Origin: Pseudomonadota bacterium
Lineage (GTDB): Bacteria; Pseudomonadota; Alphaproteobacteria; Sphingomonadales; Sphingomonadaceae
DNA: 64,000 bases
Direction: 5' to 3'
NCBI GenBank assembly: GCA_023458055.1
Contig: JAEXAW010000034.1
Span: 80,675 to 144,674, forward strand
Under the pieces are notes generated by a model. The model was not told where the DNA came from and did no database searches. It worked only from the letters and a program-made list of their open reading frames with translations. The position numbers were made by a program, and so were the translations under genes. This document shows positions 42,187 through 50,844 of this stretch, piece after piece. Position 1 is the stretch's first letter, and the number at the start of each line of letters is the position of its first letter.

Positions 42187-43136
42187 CCGCTGACCCAGTT
42201 CCACTGTCAACCCGGTTCTGGGAAAACCCGAAATGGGCGCAGATTATCATGTTTCTGACGTCCTTTTCGTCCGCGCTCGGCAACGTGGTTTTCGTGATGT
42301 TATCACGCGACCAGACGCAAGCCTATGTAAAGGCCTATAATATCGGCAGCTCGACGCTGGGTCTACTAACGCTGCTGATACTGCCGTTATATATCTCCGC
42401 ATATAGTCTTCGGCGGGTCACGCCGGTGTTTCTTGCTATATCCGTTGTTGCCACCGGCGCGGCCTATTTTGCGCTCGGATCTTTATATGCGCTGGTTTTT
42501 GCTCTTCTGCTGTTGACGCTATCGTTTGAATATTTCGTTATTCGCACCAATGATGTTCTCGGCGTTGTCATCTTTCGGGTAATGTTCCTGATAACCGGTT
42601 TTTTGCCTGCTTTTGTCGATCTTTCAACAGCACTGATCATCAGGGTCGTGCTGCTTGGCGTCATTTATGGCGTTGGTGTGCGGACTGCTATACGCAAGGA
42701 CGGCGGAGACCGCGCGACCGTATTAATGCCGAAACTCGATTATATTATTGTCAACATTCTTAACGTTGCTTGGGTGTACGCGCTACCGCTCATTCTCATC
42801 GACAAGGCGGACGGGTTTCAGGCGAAGATCATCTATCTTGTTTCGAATGTTTTTCCGCTGATCTTTTTCAAGATCGAAGACACGATCCTTAAAATAGACG
42901 TTTTTTCGTCCATTGGATCTAGCATATCAAGCCGAACGATCTTGAAGTTGACCGGCATTGCGCTGTCGGTCGGCTACCTCGTCGTTTGGGCTCTGGCTTA
43001 TTACCTCAATTTTTTCGATCAGACACTAGTGGGCCTTTACGTCGCTTTGTCGATTGTCGCGACGTTTATTAACATTGTGCTGATGAACCGGATCGTCAGC
43101 CACAATAAGCTTAACCGGCAGGCGACAGTTGATTAA
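42183..43136 (+). CDS. Uncharacterised ten-helix membrane protein, candidate flippase
   Basis: 317 aa with about ten hydrophobic helices and short loops; no family recognised. The GTG start overlaps the rfbA stop (GTGA), so it is coupled to the last sugar gene. No typical Wzx (12-14 helices, 400-500 aa) is seen in the locus, although the Wzc/Wza/Wzy set needs one; by position this protein is the best candidate for lipid-linked unit transport, perhaps as a shortened MOP-type or unrelated carrier. The loop IDKADGFQAKIIYLVSNVFP between helices is Wzx-like only in a loose sense. Confidence 0.6.
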   Translation: MTADPVPLSTRFWENPKWAQIIMFLTSFSSALGNVVFVMLSRDQTQAYVKAYNIGSSTLGLLTLLILPLYISAYSLRRVTPVFLAISVVATGAAYFALGSLYALVFALLLLTLSFEYFVIRTNDVLGVVIFRVMFLITGFLPAFVDLSTALIIRVVLLGVIYGVGVRTAIRKDGGDRATVLMPKLDYIIVNILNVAWVYALPLILIDKADGFQAKIIYLVSNVFPLIFFKIEDTILKIDVFSSIGSSISSRTILKLTGIALSVGYLVVWALAYYLNFFDQTLVGLYVALSIVATFINIVLMNRIVSHNKLNRQATVD

Positions 43137-43149
43137 CGGCCATGAGAAT

Positions 43150-43225
43150 TGGTGAGCCCTGCTGGATTCGAACCAGCGACCTACTGATTAAAAGTCAGTT
43201 GCTCTACCGACTGAGCTAAGGGCCC
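43150..43225 (-). tRNA. tRNA-Lys (anticodon TTT)
   Basis: Minus-strand cloverleaf of 76 nt with encoded CCA. The acceptor GGGCCCT pairs with AGGGCTC (one G-U pair), the D-arm contains TTAGCTCAGTCGGTAGAGCA, the anticodon arm is ACTGA-CTTTTAA-TCAGT with anticodon TTT, and the T-arm contains GGTTCGAATCC. It begins 31 bases after the folK stop on the same strand and may be cotranscribed with it. Confidence 0.97.
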
Positions 43226-43256
43226 ACAGCGCGTCTGCGCAAGTGAGGCGCTTCCA

Positions 43257-43766
43257 CTAGTCAGCCGAGGCGGAGCGGTCAACCATTTTAGGTCTGCTTT
43301 TTTCAAGCGTCGCAAATAATTGCCTGATTGAGCGGCCGGTTACCGGATCAATCCATTCTGGTACGAGAGCCAACACAGGCCGAAGCACGAAATCACGTTC
43401 ACGAAAAAGGATATGCGGGACAGTAAGGTCGCGCGACACATATGCACCGCCGCTCCATAATATGATATCGAGGTCCAGCGTCCTCGAACCCCAGCGTTGT
43501 CCTCGACGGGCACCAAATTCGCGTTCGATAGCCTTGAGGCGTCCGAGGAGATCAGGTGGCGCTAAATCGGTTTCGATCATAACCGCCGAATTTGCATAGG
43601 TCCGCGCGGACGGCCCGATTGGCCGAGTGTTTATGATCGGTGAGGATGCAATAATATGCAAATCATGCCCACGGATCGCTTCCACGGCTCCCCGTAACAC
43701 CGAAGGCGGCTTGCCATAGCGATGATGCCGCCGATTTGATCCCAAAGCGATTATATAGCGTTGCAC
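43257..43766 (-). CDS. folK: 6-hydroxymethyl-7,8-dihydropterin pyrophosphokinase
   Basis: Transfers pyrophosphate from ATP to the pterin precursor in folate synthesis. IALGSNRRHHR at the N-terminus, SSPIINTRPIGPS, VMIETDLAPPDLL, IEREFGARRGQRWGSRTLDLDI (split motif, with the catalytic RTLDLDI Asp pair) and VPHILFRERDFVLRPV are the HPPK signature blocks. The length of 169 aa is normal. It follows rppH by 17 bases, in the minus-strand group esterase-rppH-folK-tRNA-Lys. Confidence 0.93.
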   Translation of the reverse strand: MQRYIIALGSNRRHHRYGKPPSVLRGAVEAIRGHDLHIIASSPIINTRPIGPSARTYANSAVMIETDLAPPDLLGRLKAIEREFGARRGQRWGSRTLDLDIILWSGGAYVSRDLTVPHILFRERDFVLRPVLALVPEWIDPVTGRSIRQLFATLEKSRPKMVDRSASAD

Positions 43767-43783
43767 GCTTTAATGCCGCCTCA

Positions 43784-44260
43784 TCAGATCAGGTCCGTAA
43801 ATTCCTTGAGAACGTTACGGTAGAGCTTTTCCTTGAATGGCACGATGAGGGCTGGGACCTCTTCGGGGTCAACCCATTTCCACGCGCGAAATTCCTGATG
43901 ATCGGTTTCGATATTGACGTCGCTATCTTCCCCCATGAAGCGCATCAGAAACCAGGTCTGGCGTTGTCCGCGCCAGCGTCCCTTCCACAATTGCCCCACC
44001 AATTCTTCGGGAAGGTCGTAGAAATGCTCGTCTTTCGAACGTGCAATGATCGACACCAGGTCGCGAGAAACCCCGGTTTCTTCCTCAAGTTCACGCAAGG
44101 CCGCGATCTCTGCCTCTTCATCCTCGTCGATTCCACCCTGCGGCATCTGCCAGGCTTCAGTGCGGGTATCGAGCCGCTGACCAACGAAAACCTTACCGCT
44201 GCGGTTGACGAGCATGATGCCCGCGCAGGGGCGATATGGGAGACTGCTGATATCGGTCAT
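43784..44260 (-). CDS. rppH: RNA pyrophosphohydrolase (Nudix)
   Basis: Removes pyrophosphate from mRNA 5' ends to trigger decay. The Nudix box reads GGIDEDEEAEIAALRELEEETG in full (the G-x5-E-x7-REUxEExGU form), preceded by the family motif YRPCAGIMLVN and WQMPQG. The length of 158 aa is normal for alphaproteobacterial RppH/NudH. It shares one base with the stop of the upstream esterase gene. Confidence 0.94.
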   Translation of the reverse strand: MTDISSLPYRPCAGIMLVNRSGKVFVGQRLDTRTEAWQMPQGGIDEDEEAEIAALRELEEETGVSRDLVSIIARSKDEHFYDLPEELVGQLWKGRWRGQRQTWFLMRFMGEDSDVNIETDHQEFRAWKWVDPEEVPALIVPFKEKLYRNVLKEFTDLI

Positions 44261-45213
44261 TATTTTTCCAAAATGCTGTCGAGCATGGATTTGAGGAGCT
44301 TAAGGTTAGCGACCACATCCTCTTGCGCGGAGGGGATCGCCTTGCGCAAATTAATGTAGCCGTGAATGGTTCCCTCGGCATTGCGATATTCTACGGGTAC
44401 GCCAGCGGCGCGTAGTTTTTCTGCATAGGCAGCGCCTTGGTCGCGCAAGGGGTCAAGGCCCGCGGTAACTATCAGAGAAGGTGGCATGCCTGCCTGATCA
44501 TGGTCAAGCGGCGAACCGCGATAATCCGTGGGGTTGGATTGATATTGCTCCATAAACCAGATCATGCTGTCGCGGGTCAGCAGATGGCCCTCCGAAAAAT
44601 CGCGCATGCTGTCCCAGTCCTCATGGTGGCTGGTCGCAGGATAAATGGGAAATTGCGCCACAACCGGCACTTCCGCCGGATTATCGCGCAGGGCCATCGC
44701 GGTCACGATGGTGAGGTTACCACCCGCGCTGTCACCGGAAAGCACCAAACCGGTGACGTCATGGTCAAGCTCTGCGGGGCTGCTCGCCACCCAACGGGCT
44801 GCGGCTTCACAATCGACGGGCGCAGCCGGGAAGCTGTGCTCGGGCGCCAGACGATATTCGACGGAAACAACAGGCATATCGAGGATGCGCGCAGCTTCAG
44901 CGCAATAAGGCTCGTAAGAATCAACGTCGCCGATCACGAATCCACCACCGTGGAAGAAGACCATAACTGGTCCCGTTTCCCGTTCTGCCCGGTTATCATA
45001 TAGCCGGGCCGGGATGGGGCCATCCGGTCCGGGAATAGAAAGGTCTCGGACAAGCTGAACTTCGCCCGTCGGCAATTCGGCTAGCATACCCATGGTCTTA
45101 AACATCTGCCGCGCGACGTCGGGCGTTACCTGGTGCATCTTTGGGCCTTCAAGCCCGTTTAAAAATGCAAGAAAATTGGCGACGTCAGGGCGAATTTCTG
45201 GCTGTCCGGGCAT
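44260..45213 (-). CDS. Alpha/beta hydrolase, hormone-sensitive-lipase (type IV esterase) family
   Basis: Esterase or lipase acting on short- to medium-chain esters, probably cytoplasmic. The HSL-type oxyanion motif HGGGFVIG, the nucleophile GDSAGG, the acid region DPLRDQG and the catalytic His in TIHGYINL are all present. The length of 317 aa is typical. It heads a minus-strand group with rppH and folK and is divergent from korA; the shared upstream gap contains 21-bp-spaced direct repeats. Confidence 0.9.
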   Translation of the reverse strand: MPGQPEIRPDVANFLAFLNGLEGPKMHQVTPDVARQMFKTMGMLAELPTGEVQLVRDLSIPGPDGPIPARLYDNRAERETGPVMVFFHGGGFVIGDVDSYEPYCAEAARILDMPVVSVEYRLAPEHSFPAAPVDCEAAARWVASSPAELDHDVTGLVLSGDSAGGNLTIVTAMALRDNPAEVPVVAQFPIYPATSHHEDWDSMRDFSEGHLLTRDSMIWFMEQYQSNPTDYRGSPLDHDQAGMPPSLIVTAGLDPLRDQGAAYAEKLRAAGVPVEYRNAEGTIHGYINLRKAIPSAQEDVVANLKLLKSMLDSILEK

Positions 45214-45280
45214 GCATGGCTCCTCATCAAGCCGCCGCTTCTAGCGCGCGCGTCGGCGGCTGCCAACCAAGCAAGGCATG

Positions 45281-45311
45281 ACTTTTGTCACAAAGGTGCA
45301 AACTTTTGTTA
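45281..45311. promoter_or_regulatory. Direct repeats 21 bases apart in the esterase/korA gap
   Basis: ACTTTTGTCA (45281) and ACTTTTGTTA (45302) are two helical turns apart. The first is part of an imperfect 17-base palindrome, ACTTTTGTCACAAAGGT. The interval is a 186-base divergent gap, so an operator serving korA, the esterase or both is plausible. Confidence 0.35.
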
Positions 45312-45399
45312 TAGGCATAGCCGATTTTTCTACTTTGCGAGCCGAGGCTGGGCGGCGTAGGGGTATAAAGACTCATAATAATGGCAGGTGAGAAACGAG

Positions 45400-47295
45400 A
45401 TGGGTGTGAGTGCAACGTTCAAGGTCGACGAGAATACAGAGGTGGATACCGCGCCGCTTGAATCGATGGTGGTTCGTTTTGCGGGCGACTCCGGCGACGG
45501 TATGCAACTCACCGGCGGCCAGTTCACCCTTTCGACCGCGCTTGCAGGCAATGATCTTGCAACTTTTCCGGACTTTCCGGCGGAAATTCGGGCCCCGCAA
45601 GGCACATTGTTCGGCGTTTCTGCCTTCCAGATCAACTTCGGCTCTTCCGACATTACGACGGCGGGCGACGCGCCCGACATTCTGATCGCGATGAACCCGG
45701 CAGGGCTCAAGGTCAATCTCGACGCGCTCAAGGAAGGCGGCTTGATCATCGCGGACGAGGGCGAGTTTAATGACCGCAATCTTGCGAAGGCCAAATATGC
45801 GGAGAACCCGCTCACCGACGACAGCCTCGCCAAATGGCAGGTGCTTGCGTTCAACATTTCGCAGCTGACACTCGACAGCGTCAAACCCTTCGGCCTCGGC
45901 AATAAAGAAGCGCTGCGCTGCAAGAATATGTGGACGCTGGGCCTCGCGCTGTGGATGTTCGACCGCGACCGCCAGCCGATTATCGACTGGCTCAACAGCA
46001 AATTTGCGTCCAACCCGGTACTGGCGGAGGCCAACATCGCCGCGCTCAATGCAGGCCATGCCTATGGCGAGACGGCCGAAATTTCGGGTGAGGGCATCAA
46101 CCATGCGCGGCTGAAGCAAACCCATATTGATCCAGCACCGGTTGAACCCGGCCTCTATCGTACCGTAACGGGGGCCGAGGCGATTTCGCTAGGACTGGTA
46201 GCAGGAGCACAGCTGGCGGGATTGCCAATGTTTTTTGGTGGTTATCCGATCACGCCTGCATCGGCGATCCTCCATCATCTGTCGCGGCTAAAGGAATTTG
46301 GTGTCACCACTTTCCAAGCCGAGGACGAGATTGCCGCTATTTGCTCGGCAATTGGCGCCAGCTATGCTGGGCAATTGGGCGTTACCAGTTCTTCGGGCCC
46401 CGGTATTGCCTTGAAAGGCGAGGCGATGGGTCTTGCGATCATGACCGAACTGCCGCTGGTGATCGTCAATTCACAGCGCGGCGGGCCATCGACCGGCCTT
46501 CCGACCAAGACCGAGCAATCGGACCTCTATCAGGCCGTCTATGGCCGCAACGGCGATGCGCCGATGCCGGTCATCGCCGCACGCTCACCCGAAGATGCGT
46601 TTGAGTGTGCAATCGAAGCGTGCCGCATCGCGGTCCAATATATGACGCCGGTAATGCTACTCACCGATGGCTATATCGCCAACGCCGCCGAGCCGTGGAA
46701 GGTGCCGGACATGGGCGAGTATAAGCCGTTCCCGGTCGCGTTTTTAACCGAGGTGCCGGAAGGTGGCTTCCTGCCCTATGGTCGCGACGACAAGCTGGCG
46801 CGGCCTTGGGTCAAGCCCGGCACGCCCGGTCTCCTCCACCGCATCGGAGGGATCGAAAAGGCCCAAGGGACCGGGCATCTTGACTATTCGCCCTTCAACC
46901 ATCAGGCGATGACCGATATTCGCCGCGACAAGGTTTTGGGCGTGGCAGATAGTATTACTGATCAGGAGATCGACAATGGCGAACCCGGCGGCAGGCTTGC
47001 CGTGGTGGGCTGGGGCTCGACCTATGGCCCGATCCGTCAGGCGGTGCGCCGCGCCCGCCGCAAAGGGCAGGATGTCAGCCATATTCACCTGCGTCACATC
47101 TGGCCGATGCCCAAAAATCTGGGCGAATTGCTGCGGGGCTATGACCGCATCCTCGTGCCGGAGATGAACACCGGACAACTCAAAACGGTGTTGCGCGACC
47201 AGTTCTTGGTTGATGCCAAACCGCTCAACAAAATATCCGGCCAGCCGTTCAAAATTGCCGAAATTGAAGCCGCGATCGAGGAGCACCTCCAATGA
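45400..47295 (+). CDS. korA: 2-oxoacid:ferredoxin oxidoreductase, fused gamma-alpha subunit
   Basis: With KorB, oxidatively decarboxylates a 2-oxoacid (probably 2-oxoglutarate) to acyl-CoA using ferredoxin. The gamma domain covers about residues 20-200 (VRFAGDSGDGMQLTGGQF). The alpha domain follows, with GGYPITPASAILHHL, QAEDEIAAICSAIGASYAG, TSSSGPGIALK and NSQRGGPSTGLPTKTEQSD. The length of 631 aa is normal for the two-subunit enzyme. I chose the ATG four codons after a GTG alternative. Its stop overlaps the korB start (ATGA). Confidence 0.93.
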   Translation: MGVSATFKVDENTEVDTAPLESMVVRFAGDSGDGMQLTGGQFTLSTALAGNDLATFPDFPAEIRAPQGTLFGVSAFQINFGSSDITTAGDAPDILIAMNPAGLKVNLDALKEGGLIIADEGEFNDRNLAKAKYAENPLTDDSLAKWQVLAFNISQLTLDSVKPFGLGNKEALRCKNMWTLGLALWMFDRDRQPIIDWLNSKFASNPVLAEANIAALNAGHAYGETAEISGEGINHARLKQTHIDPAPVEPGLYRTVTGAEAISLGLVAGAQLAGLPMFFGGYPITPASAILHHLSRLKEFGVTTFQAEDEIAAICSAIGASYAGQLGVTSSSGPGIALKGEAMGLAIMTELPLVIVNSQRGGPSTGLPTKTEQSDLYQAVYGRNGDAPMPVIAARSPEDAFECAIEACRIAVQYMTPVMLLTDGYIANAAEPWKVPDMGEYKPFPVAFLTEVPEGGFLPYGRDDKLARPWVKPGTPGLLHRIGGIEKAQGTGHLDYSPFNHQAMTDIRRDKVLGVADSITDQEIDNGEPGGRLAVVGWGSTYGPIRQAVRRARRKGQDVSHIHLRHIWPMPKNLGELLRGYDRILVPEMNTGQLKTVLRDQFLVDAKPLNKISGQPFKIAEIEAAIEEHLQ

Positions 47296-48326
47296 ACGAC
47301 ATGACCCCCATCGCCAAAACCACCATCAAGGATTGGGAGACCGATCAGGAAGTGCGCTGGTGCCCCGGTTGCGGCGATTATGCGATCTTGAAAGCGGTGC
47401 AGCGCACCATGCCGGAACTGGGCGCAGACCCTGCCAAGACCGTATTCGTATCCGGCATTGGCTGCTCGTCGCGCTTTCCTTATTATATGGAAACCTATGG
47501 CTTCCACACGATCCATGGACGCGCGCCAGCCTTCGCGACTGGTATCAAGCTTGCTAATCCGGAACTTGATGTGTGGCTGATAACGGGGGACGGCGATGGC
47601 CTGTCGATCGGCGGCAACCACACGATGCACGTTATCCGTCGCAATCTCGATACGCAGATCATGCTGTTCAACAACGAGATTTACGGCCTTACCAAGGGCC
47701 AATATTCGCCGACTAGCCGTGAGGGCACCAAATCGCCTTCGACGCCGTTTGGATCGGTTGATCATCCGGCCAAACCTTGTGCGTTCGCGCTTGGGGCAGG
47801 GGGCCGCTTTATCGCGCGGGCTTACGATGTGTCGAAGCAACTGCCTGACGTTTTGAAGGCCGCCTACCACCACAAGGGCGCGGCGTTCATCGAAATTTTC
47901 CAGAACTGCATCGTCTATAATGCTGATGTCTTTGCCGATTTTACGGAAAAGAAGAATCAGGATGAAGGCCAGCTCTGGCTCACGCATGGCGAACCAATGC
48001 TGTTTTCCAAAGGCACCAAGGGCATCGCGATGGACCGCGACAAGCTTACGCTCAAGGTGGTCGATGTGGTCGATGGTGATTGGAAGACTGCGGACGTGAT
48101 CGTTCACGACCAGACCAATCGCTCGGTTGCACATATGCTCGTCGAAATGCCATTCGGTCCGTTCCCCATGGCACTCGGGGTCATCTATGATGATCCTATG
48201 CCTACCTTTGATTCGGCGGTCGTTGAGCAGCACCAGAAGCTGGCCGAAGGCAAAACTCCTGATCTTCAGAAGCTGGTGAGTAAGGGGCAGACCTGGCAGG
48301 TCGAAAAGCAGTTGCGCGAAGAGTAA
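47292..48326 (+). CDS. korB: 2-oxoacid:ferredoxin oxidoreductase, beta subunit
   Basis: Thiamine-diphosphate subunit. RWCPGCGDYAILKAV, GIGCSSRFPYYMETYGFH, the ThDP-binding GDGDGLSIGGNHTMHVIRRN and FNNEIYGLTKGQYSPTS are diagnostic. The length of 344 aa is usual. The Cys residues in CPGCG and GIGCS are candidate [4Fe-4S] ligands. It is coupled to korA and followed by a cyclopropane synthase gene 21 bases later. Confidence 0.94.
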   Translation: MNDMTPIAKTTIKDWETDQEVRWCPGCGDYAILKAVQRTMPELGADPAKTVFVSGIGCSSRFPYYMETYGFHTIHGRAPAFATGIKLANPELDVWLITGDGDGLSIGGNHTMHVIRRNLDTQIMLFNNEIYGLTKGQYSPTSREGTKSPSTPFGSVDHPAKPCAFALGAGGRFIARAYDVSKQLPDVLKAAYHHKGAAFIEIFQNCIVYNADVFADFTEKKNQDEGQLWLTHGEPMLFSKGTKGIAMDRDKLTLKVVDVVDGDWKTADVIVHDQTNRSVAHMLVEMPFGPFPMALGVIYDDPMPTFDSAVVEQHQKLAEGKTPDLQKLVSKGQTWQVEKQLREE

Positions 48327-48347
48327 GCCTCTCGCACAAGGCGTTTC

Positions 48348-49637
48348 ATGAACGTCTATTCGAAACGCCGGGGGCATCATCTTGTTGTCGCCGATAAAGG
48401 CTTGGCCTCGCGCGGCCGTTTTGCCCGGTTGGTTGCGCGCGGGGAGACGGCGTTTTTTCACAAGCTAATCGACCGGATCGACGCAGGGCTAGCATCCGGC
48501 GCGATTGCAGGTCGACTGCCCGATGGTTCGACCCGTTTTGTCGGCGGACGCGAACCGGGCCCGTTTGCCGAGATTGAAATTCACGATTGGGCGATGTTCG
48601 TGCGGCTTGCACGCTCGGGCTCGGTCGGGCTTTACAAGGCTTGGGAGGCGGGCGAGTGGACCAGCGCCGACCCGGTGCCGCTGTTCGATCTTTTTATGCG
48701 CAATGCAAAGACGATGGGCGACGTCGCGCGGGCGCGTGGCATTTGGAAGGTCGGCAAGCGTTTACTGCATGCGTTGCGGGCGAACAACCGGCGTCAGGCG
48801 CGCCGCAATATCGAATTCCACTATGACCTCGGCAACGATTTCTATGCGGCGTGGCTCGACGACAATATGGTCTATTCGAGCGCGATCTTCGCCGAGCCTT
48901 ATGATGATAGAGAGCCGCTGGAAGCGGCGCAATTGCGCAAGATAGACCATTTGCTGGACCGGCTTGACTTGCGGGGAGACAAGAGCCTGCTTGAAATAGG
49001 CTGTGGTTGGGGCGGGCTGGCGCACCGTGCCTTGGCGCGACACGCCGTTGACTATCGCGGCATTACGCTCTCGCGCGAGCAGGCGGCGTGGGCGCAAGAC
49101 TGGCTGGCCCGCGACGGCCTTGGGAAACGCGCTCAAATCGACCTTGTCGATTACCGCGATGTTACTGGGCAATATGACGCCATCGCCAGTGTCGAAATGG
49201 TCGAAGCGGTGGGTGAGAAATATTGGCCGGCCTATCTCGATGCGATTGCGCGGTTGTTGAAACCCGGCGGACGCGCGGCGATCCAATATATCGCCATCGA
49301 TGATGCGCTGTTTCCCGCCTATTCTTCGAGCGCGGACTTTATCCAGACTTATATTTTCCCCGGCGGCATGCTGTTGTCCGAAAGCCGGTTCCGCGCCCTC
49401 GCGGAAGCGCGGGGGCTGCGCTGGACGGATCAGGTCAATTTCGGCACCGATTATGCAGAAACCTTGAAGCGCTGGCGGGCGCGCTTTGACCTAGCTGTAG
49501 AGGCGGCAACTTTGCCCGAGGGTTTCGACGAAAAATTTGTGCGGCTGTGGCGTTATTATCTGATGTATTGCGAGGGCGGATTTCGTGGCGGGGGAATCCA
49601 CGTCGCGCAGGTCACCTTGGTCGAGGAGGGGGAGTGA
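48348..49637 (+). CDS. cfa: Cyclopropane-fatty-acyl-phospholipid synthase family methyltransferase
   Basis: SAM-dependent enzyme that methylenates cis double bonds in membrane phospholipids. An N-terminal lipid-binding region (about residues 1-150) is followed by YDLGNDFYAAWLDDNMVYSS, the SAM motif EIGCGWGGLAHRAL, VEMVEAVGEKYWPAYLD and the C-terminal RWTDQVNFGTDYAETLKRWR. The length of 429 aa is normal. Its stop overlaps the start of the downstream lipoprotein gene (TGATG). Confidence 0.92.
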   Translation: MNVYSKRRGHHLVVADKGLASRGRFARLVARGETAFFHKLIDRIDAGLASGAIAGRLPDGSTRFVGGREPGPFAEIEIHDWAMFVRLARSGSVGLYKAWEAGEWTSADPVPLFDLFMRNAKTMGDVARARGIWKVGKRLLHALRANNRRQARRNIEFHYDLGNDFYAAWLDDNMVYSSAIFAEPYDDREPLEAAQLRKIDHLLDRLDLRGDKSLLEIGCGWGGLAHRALARHAVDYRGITLSREQAAWAQDWLARDGLGKRAQIDLVDYRDVTGQYDAIASVEMVEAVGEKYWPAYLDAIARLLKPGGRAAIQYIAIDDALFPAYSSSADFIQTYIFPGGMLLSESRFRALAEARGLRWTDQVNFGTDYAETLKRWRARFDLAVEAATLPEGFDEKFVRLWRYYLMYCEGGFRGGGIHVAQVTLVEEGE

Positions 49638-50818
49638 TGACGAAGAAGAAATGGCTGACACTGGCACTATTGCCTTTGCTGCTGGTGGGGTGTGATAGTG
49701 ATACCTACAAGCTCGTCACCAACTTGCCGAAAGATAAGAATGTGCTGTTCTGGAGCCAGGATCAACGCGATGCCGCTTTTCGACAACTGGAAAAGCTGAG
49801 CAGTTACAACAGCATCAAAGCGGGCGGCCCGGTTTATCCGTTGCCGGAAGGGAAACCGCTTCACTTCCCGTTCGACATCGACGTGCATATGGCGAAGCAG
49901 CGTAATGCGGGCCTCCTCATATTGCAGGACGGCAAGATCCGGTTCGAGCGCTATGCGATGGATTATAGCAAGGACGGGCGCTGGACCAGCTTTTCGGTCG
50001 CCAAGTCGCTGACCTCGACCTTGGTCGGGGCGGCGGTCAAGGATGGCTATATCAAGAGCCTGGACGACAAGGTTTCGGCCTATATCCCTGATCTCAAAGG
50101 CTCGGCCTATGATGACGTGACGATCCGCCAGCTGCTCACCATGACCTCCGGCGTCAAGTGGAACGAGGATTATGCCGACCCCAAGTCGGACGTTGCGCTG
50201 TTCGCCAAGCAGCCGGTTGAAAAGGGCGTCGATATTACCGTATCCTATATGCGCAAACTGCCGCGCGAGGCACCGGCCGGCACTAAATGGGTCTATAAGA
50301 CAGGCGAGACCAACCTCATCGGTGTGTTGGTTTCCAGCGCGACAGGCAAGACCGTCAGCCAATATTTGAGCGAGAAAATCTGGCATCCGTTCGGGATGGA
50401 GCAGGATGCGATCTGGATGCTCGGCGAGACCGGGCATGAGATCAGCGGTTGCTGCATTTCCGCTTCGCTGAGGGATTATGCCCGCTTCGGCCAGTTCATC
50501 CTGAATGGCGGGGTTGCCGGTGGCAAGAAGGTGCTGCCCGACGATTGGCTTCCCGCCGCGACCACCAAGCAGGCGGATAATGGCATACCTGGCCGCGGCT
50601 ATGGCTATCAATGGTGGACCAATGATGATGGCAGCTTTGCCGCACAGGGCATTTTCGGGCAAGGTATCTTCATTGATCCCGAGCGCAAACTGGTGATTGC
50701 CTCTAACGGCAATTGGCCCAAAGCGACCGAACCTGAAGGAGTAGGTGCCGAGCGCGAAGCCTTTTACAAAGCCGTGCAAAAGGCCATCGACGATGAGAAA
50801 GAGCCAGCGGCGCGCTAG
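49637..50818 (+). CDS. Serine hydrolase lipoprotein, beta-lactamase/NylB-like
   Basis: Penicillin-binding-protein-fold hydrolase attached to the membrane. The signal peptide with lipobox LLVGC puts the lipid on Cys19; the following Asp (+2) suggests inner-membrane retention by E. coli rules. The catalytic SxxK is SVAK (in WTSFSVAKSLTSTLVG), and the second motif Tyr is in WVYKTGETNLIG. The residues HPFGMEQDAIW and GYGYQWW also fit class C beta-lactamase-like esterases and 6-aminohexanoate-dimer hydrolases. The ribosome site GAGGAGGGGG lies inside the end of cfa. Product 393 aa; substrate unknown, and antibiotic resistance should not be assumed. Confidence 0.86.
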   Translation: MTKKKWLTLALLPLLLVGCDSDTYKLVTNLPKDKNVLFWSQDQRDAAFRQLEKLSSYNSIKAGGPVYPLPEGKPLHFPFDIDVHMAKQRNAGLLILQDGKIRFERYAMDYSKDGRWTSFSVAKSLTSTLVGAAVKDGYIKSLDDKVSAYIPDLKGSAYDDVTIRQLLTMTSGVKWNEDYADPKSDVALFAKQPVEKGVDITVSYMRKLPREAPAGTKWVYKTGETNLIGVLVSSATGKTVSQYLSEKIWHPFGMEQDAIWMLGETGHEISGCCISASLRDYARFGQFILNGGVAGGKKVLPDDWLPAATTKQADNGIPGRGYGYQWWTNDDGSFAAQGIFGQGIFIDPERKLVIASNGNWPKATEPEGVGAEREAFYKAVQKAIDDEKEPAAR

Positions 50819-50844
50819 TCTTCAGCGTGCGGCAGGACATCCGA

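Noticed and set aside
45230..45259. GCCGCCG/CGGCGGC hairpin upstream of the esterase gene, as a terminator or riboswitch
   Set aside because: It lies before the gene, has no T run, and is short GC-rich DNA of a kind frequent by chance here.
47139..48461. 440-residue open frame antisense to korB
   Set aside because: korB is complete and conserved; the antisense frame resembles no family and crosses the end of korA.
49637..50818. Antibiotic-resistance beta-lactamase
   Set aside because: The SxxK fold is shared by many esterases and amidases; lipoprotein anchoring and the cfa neighbour do not suggest resistance.
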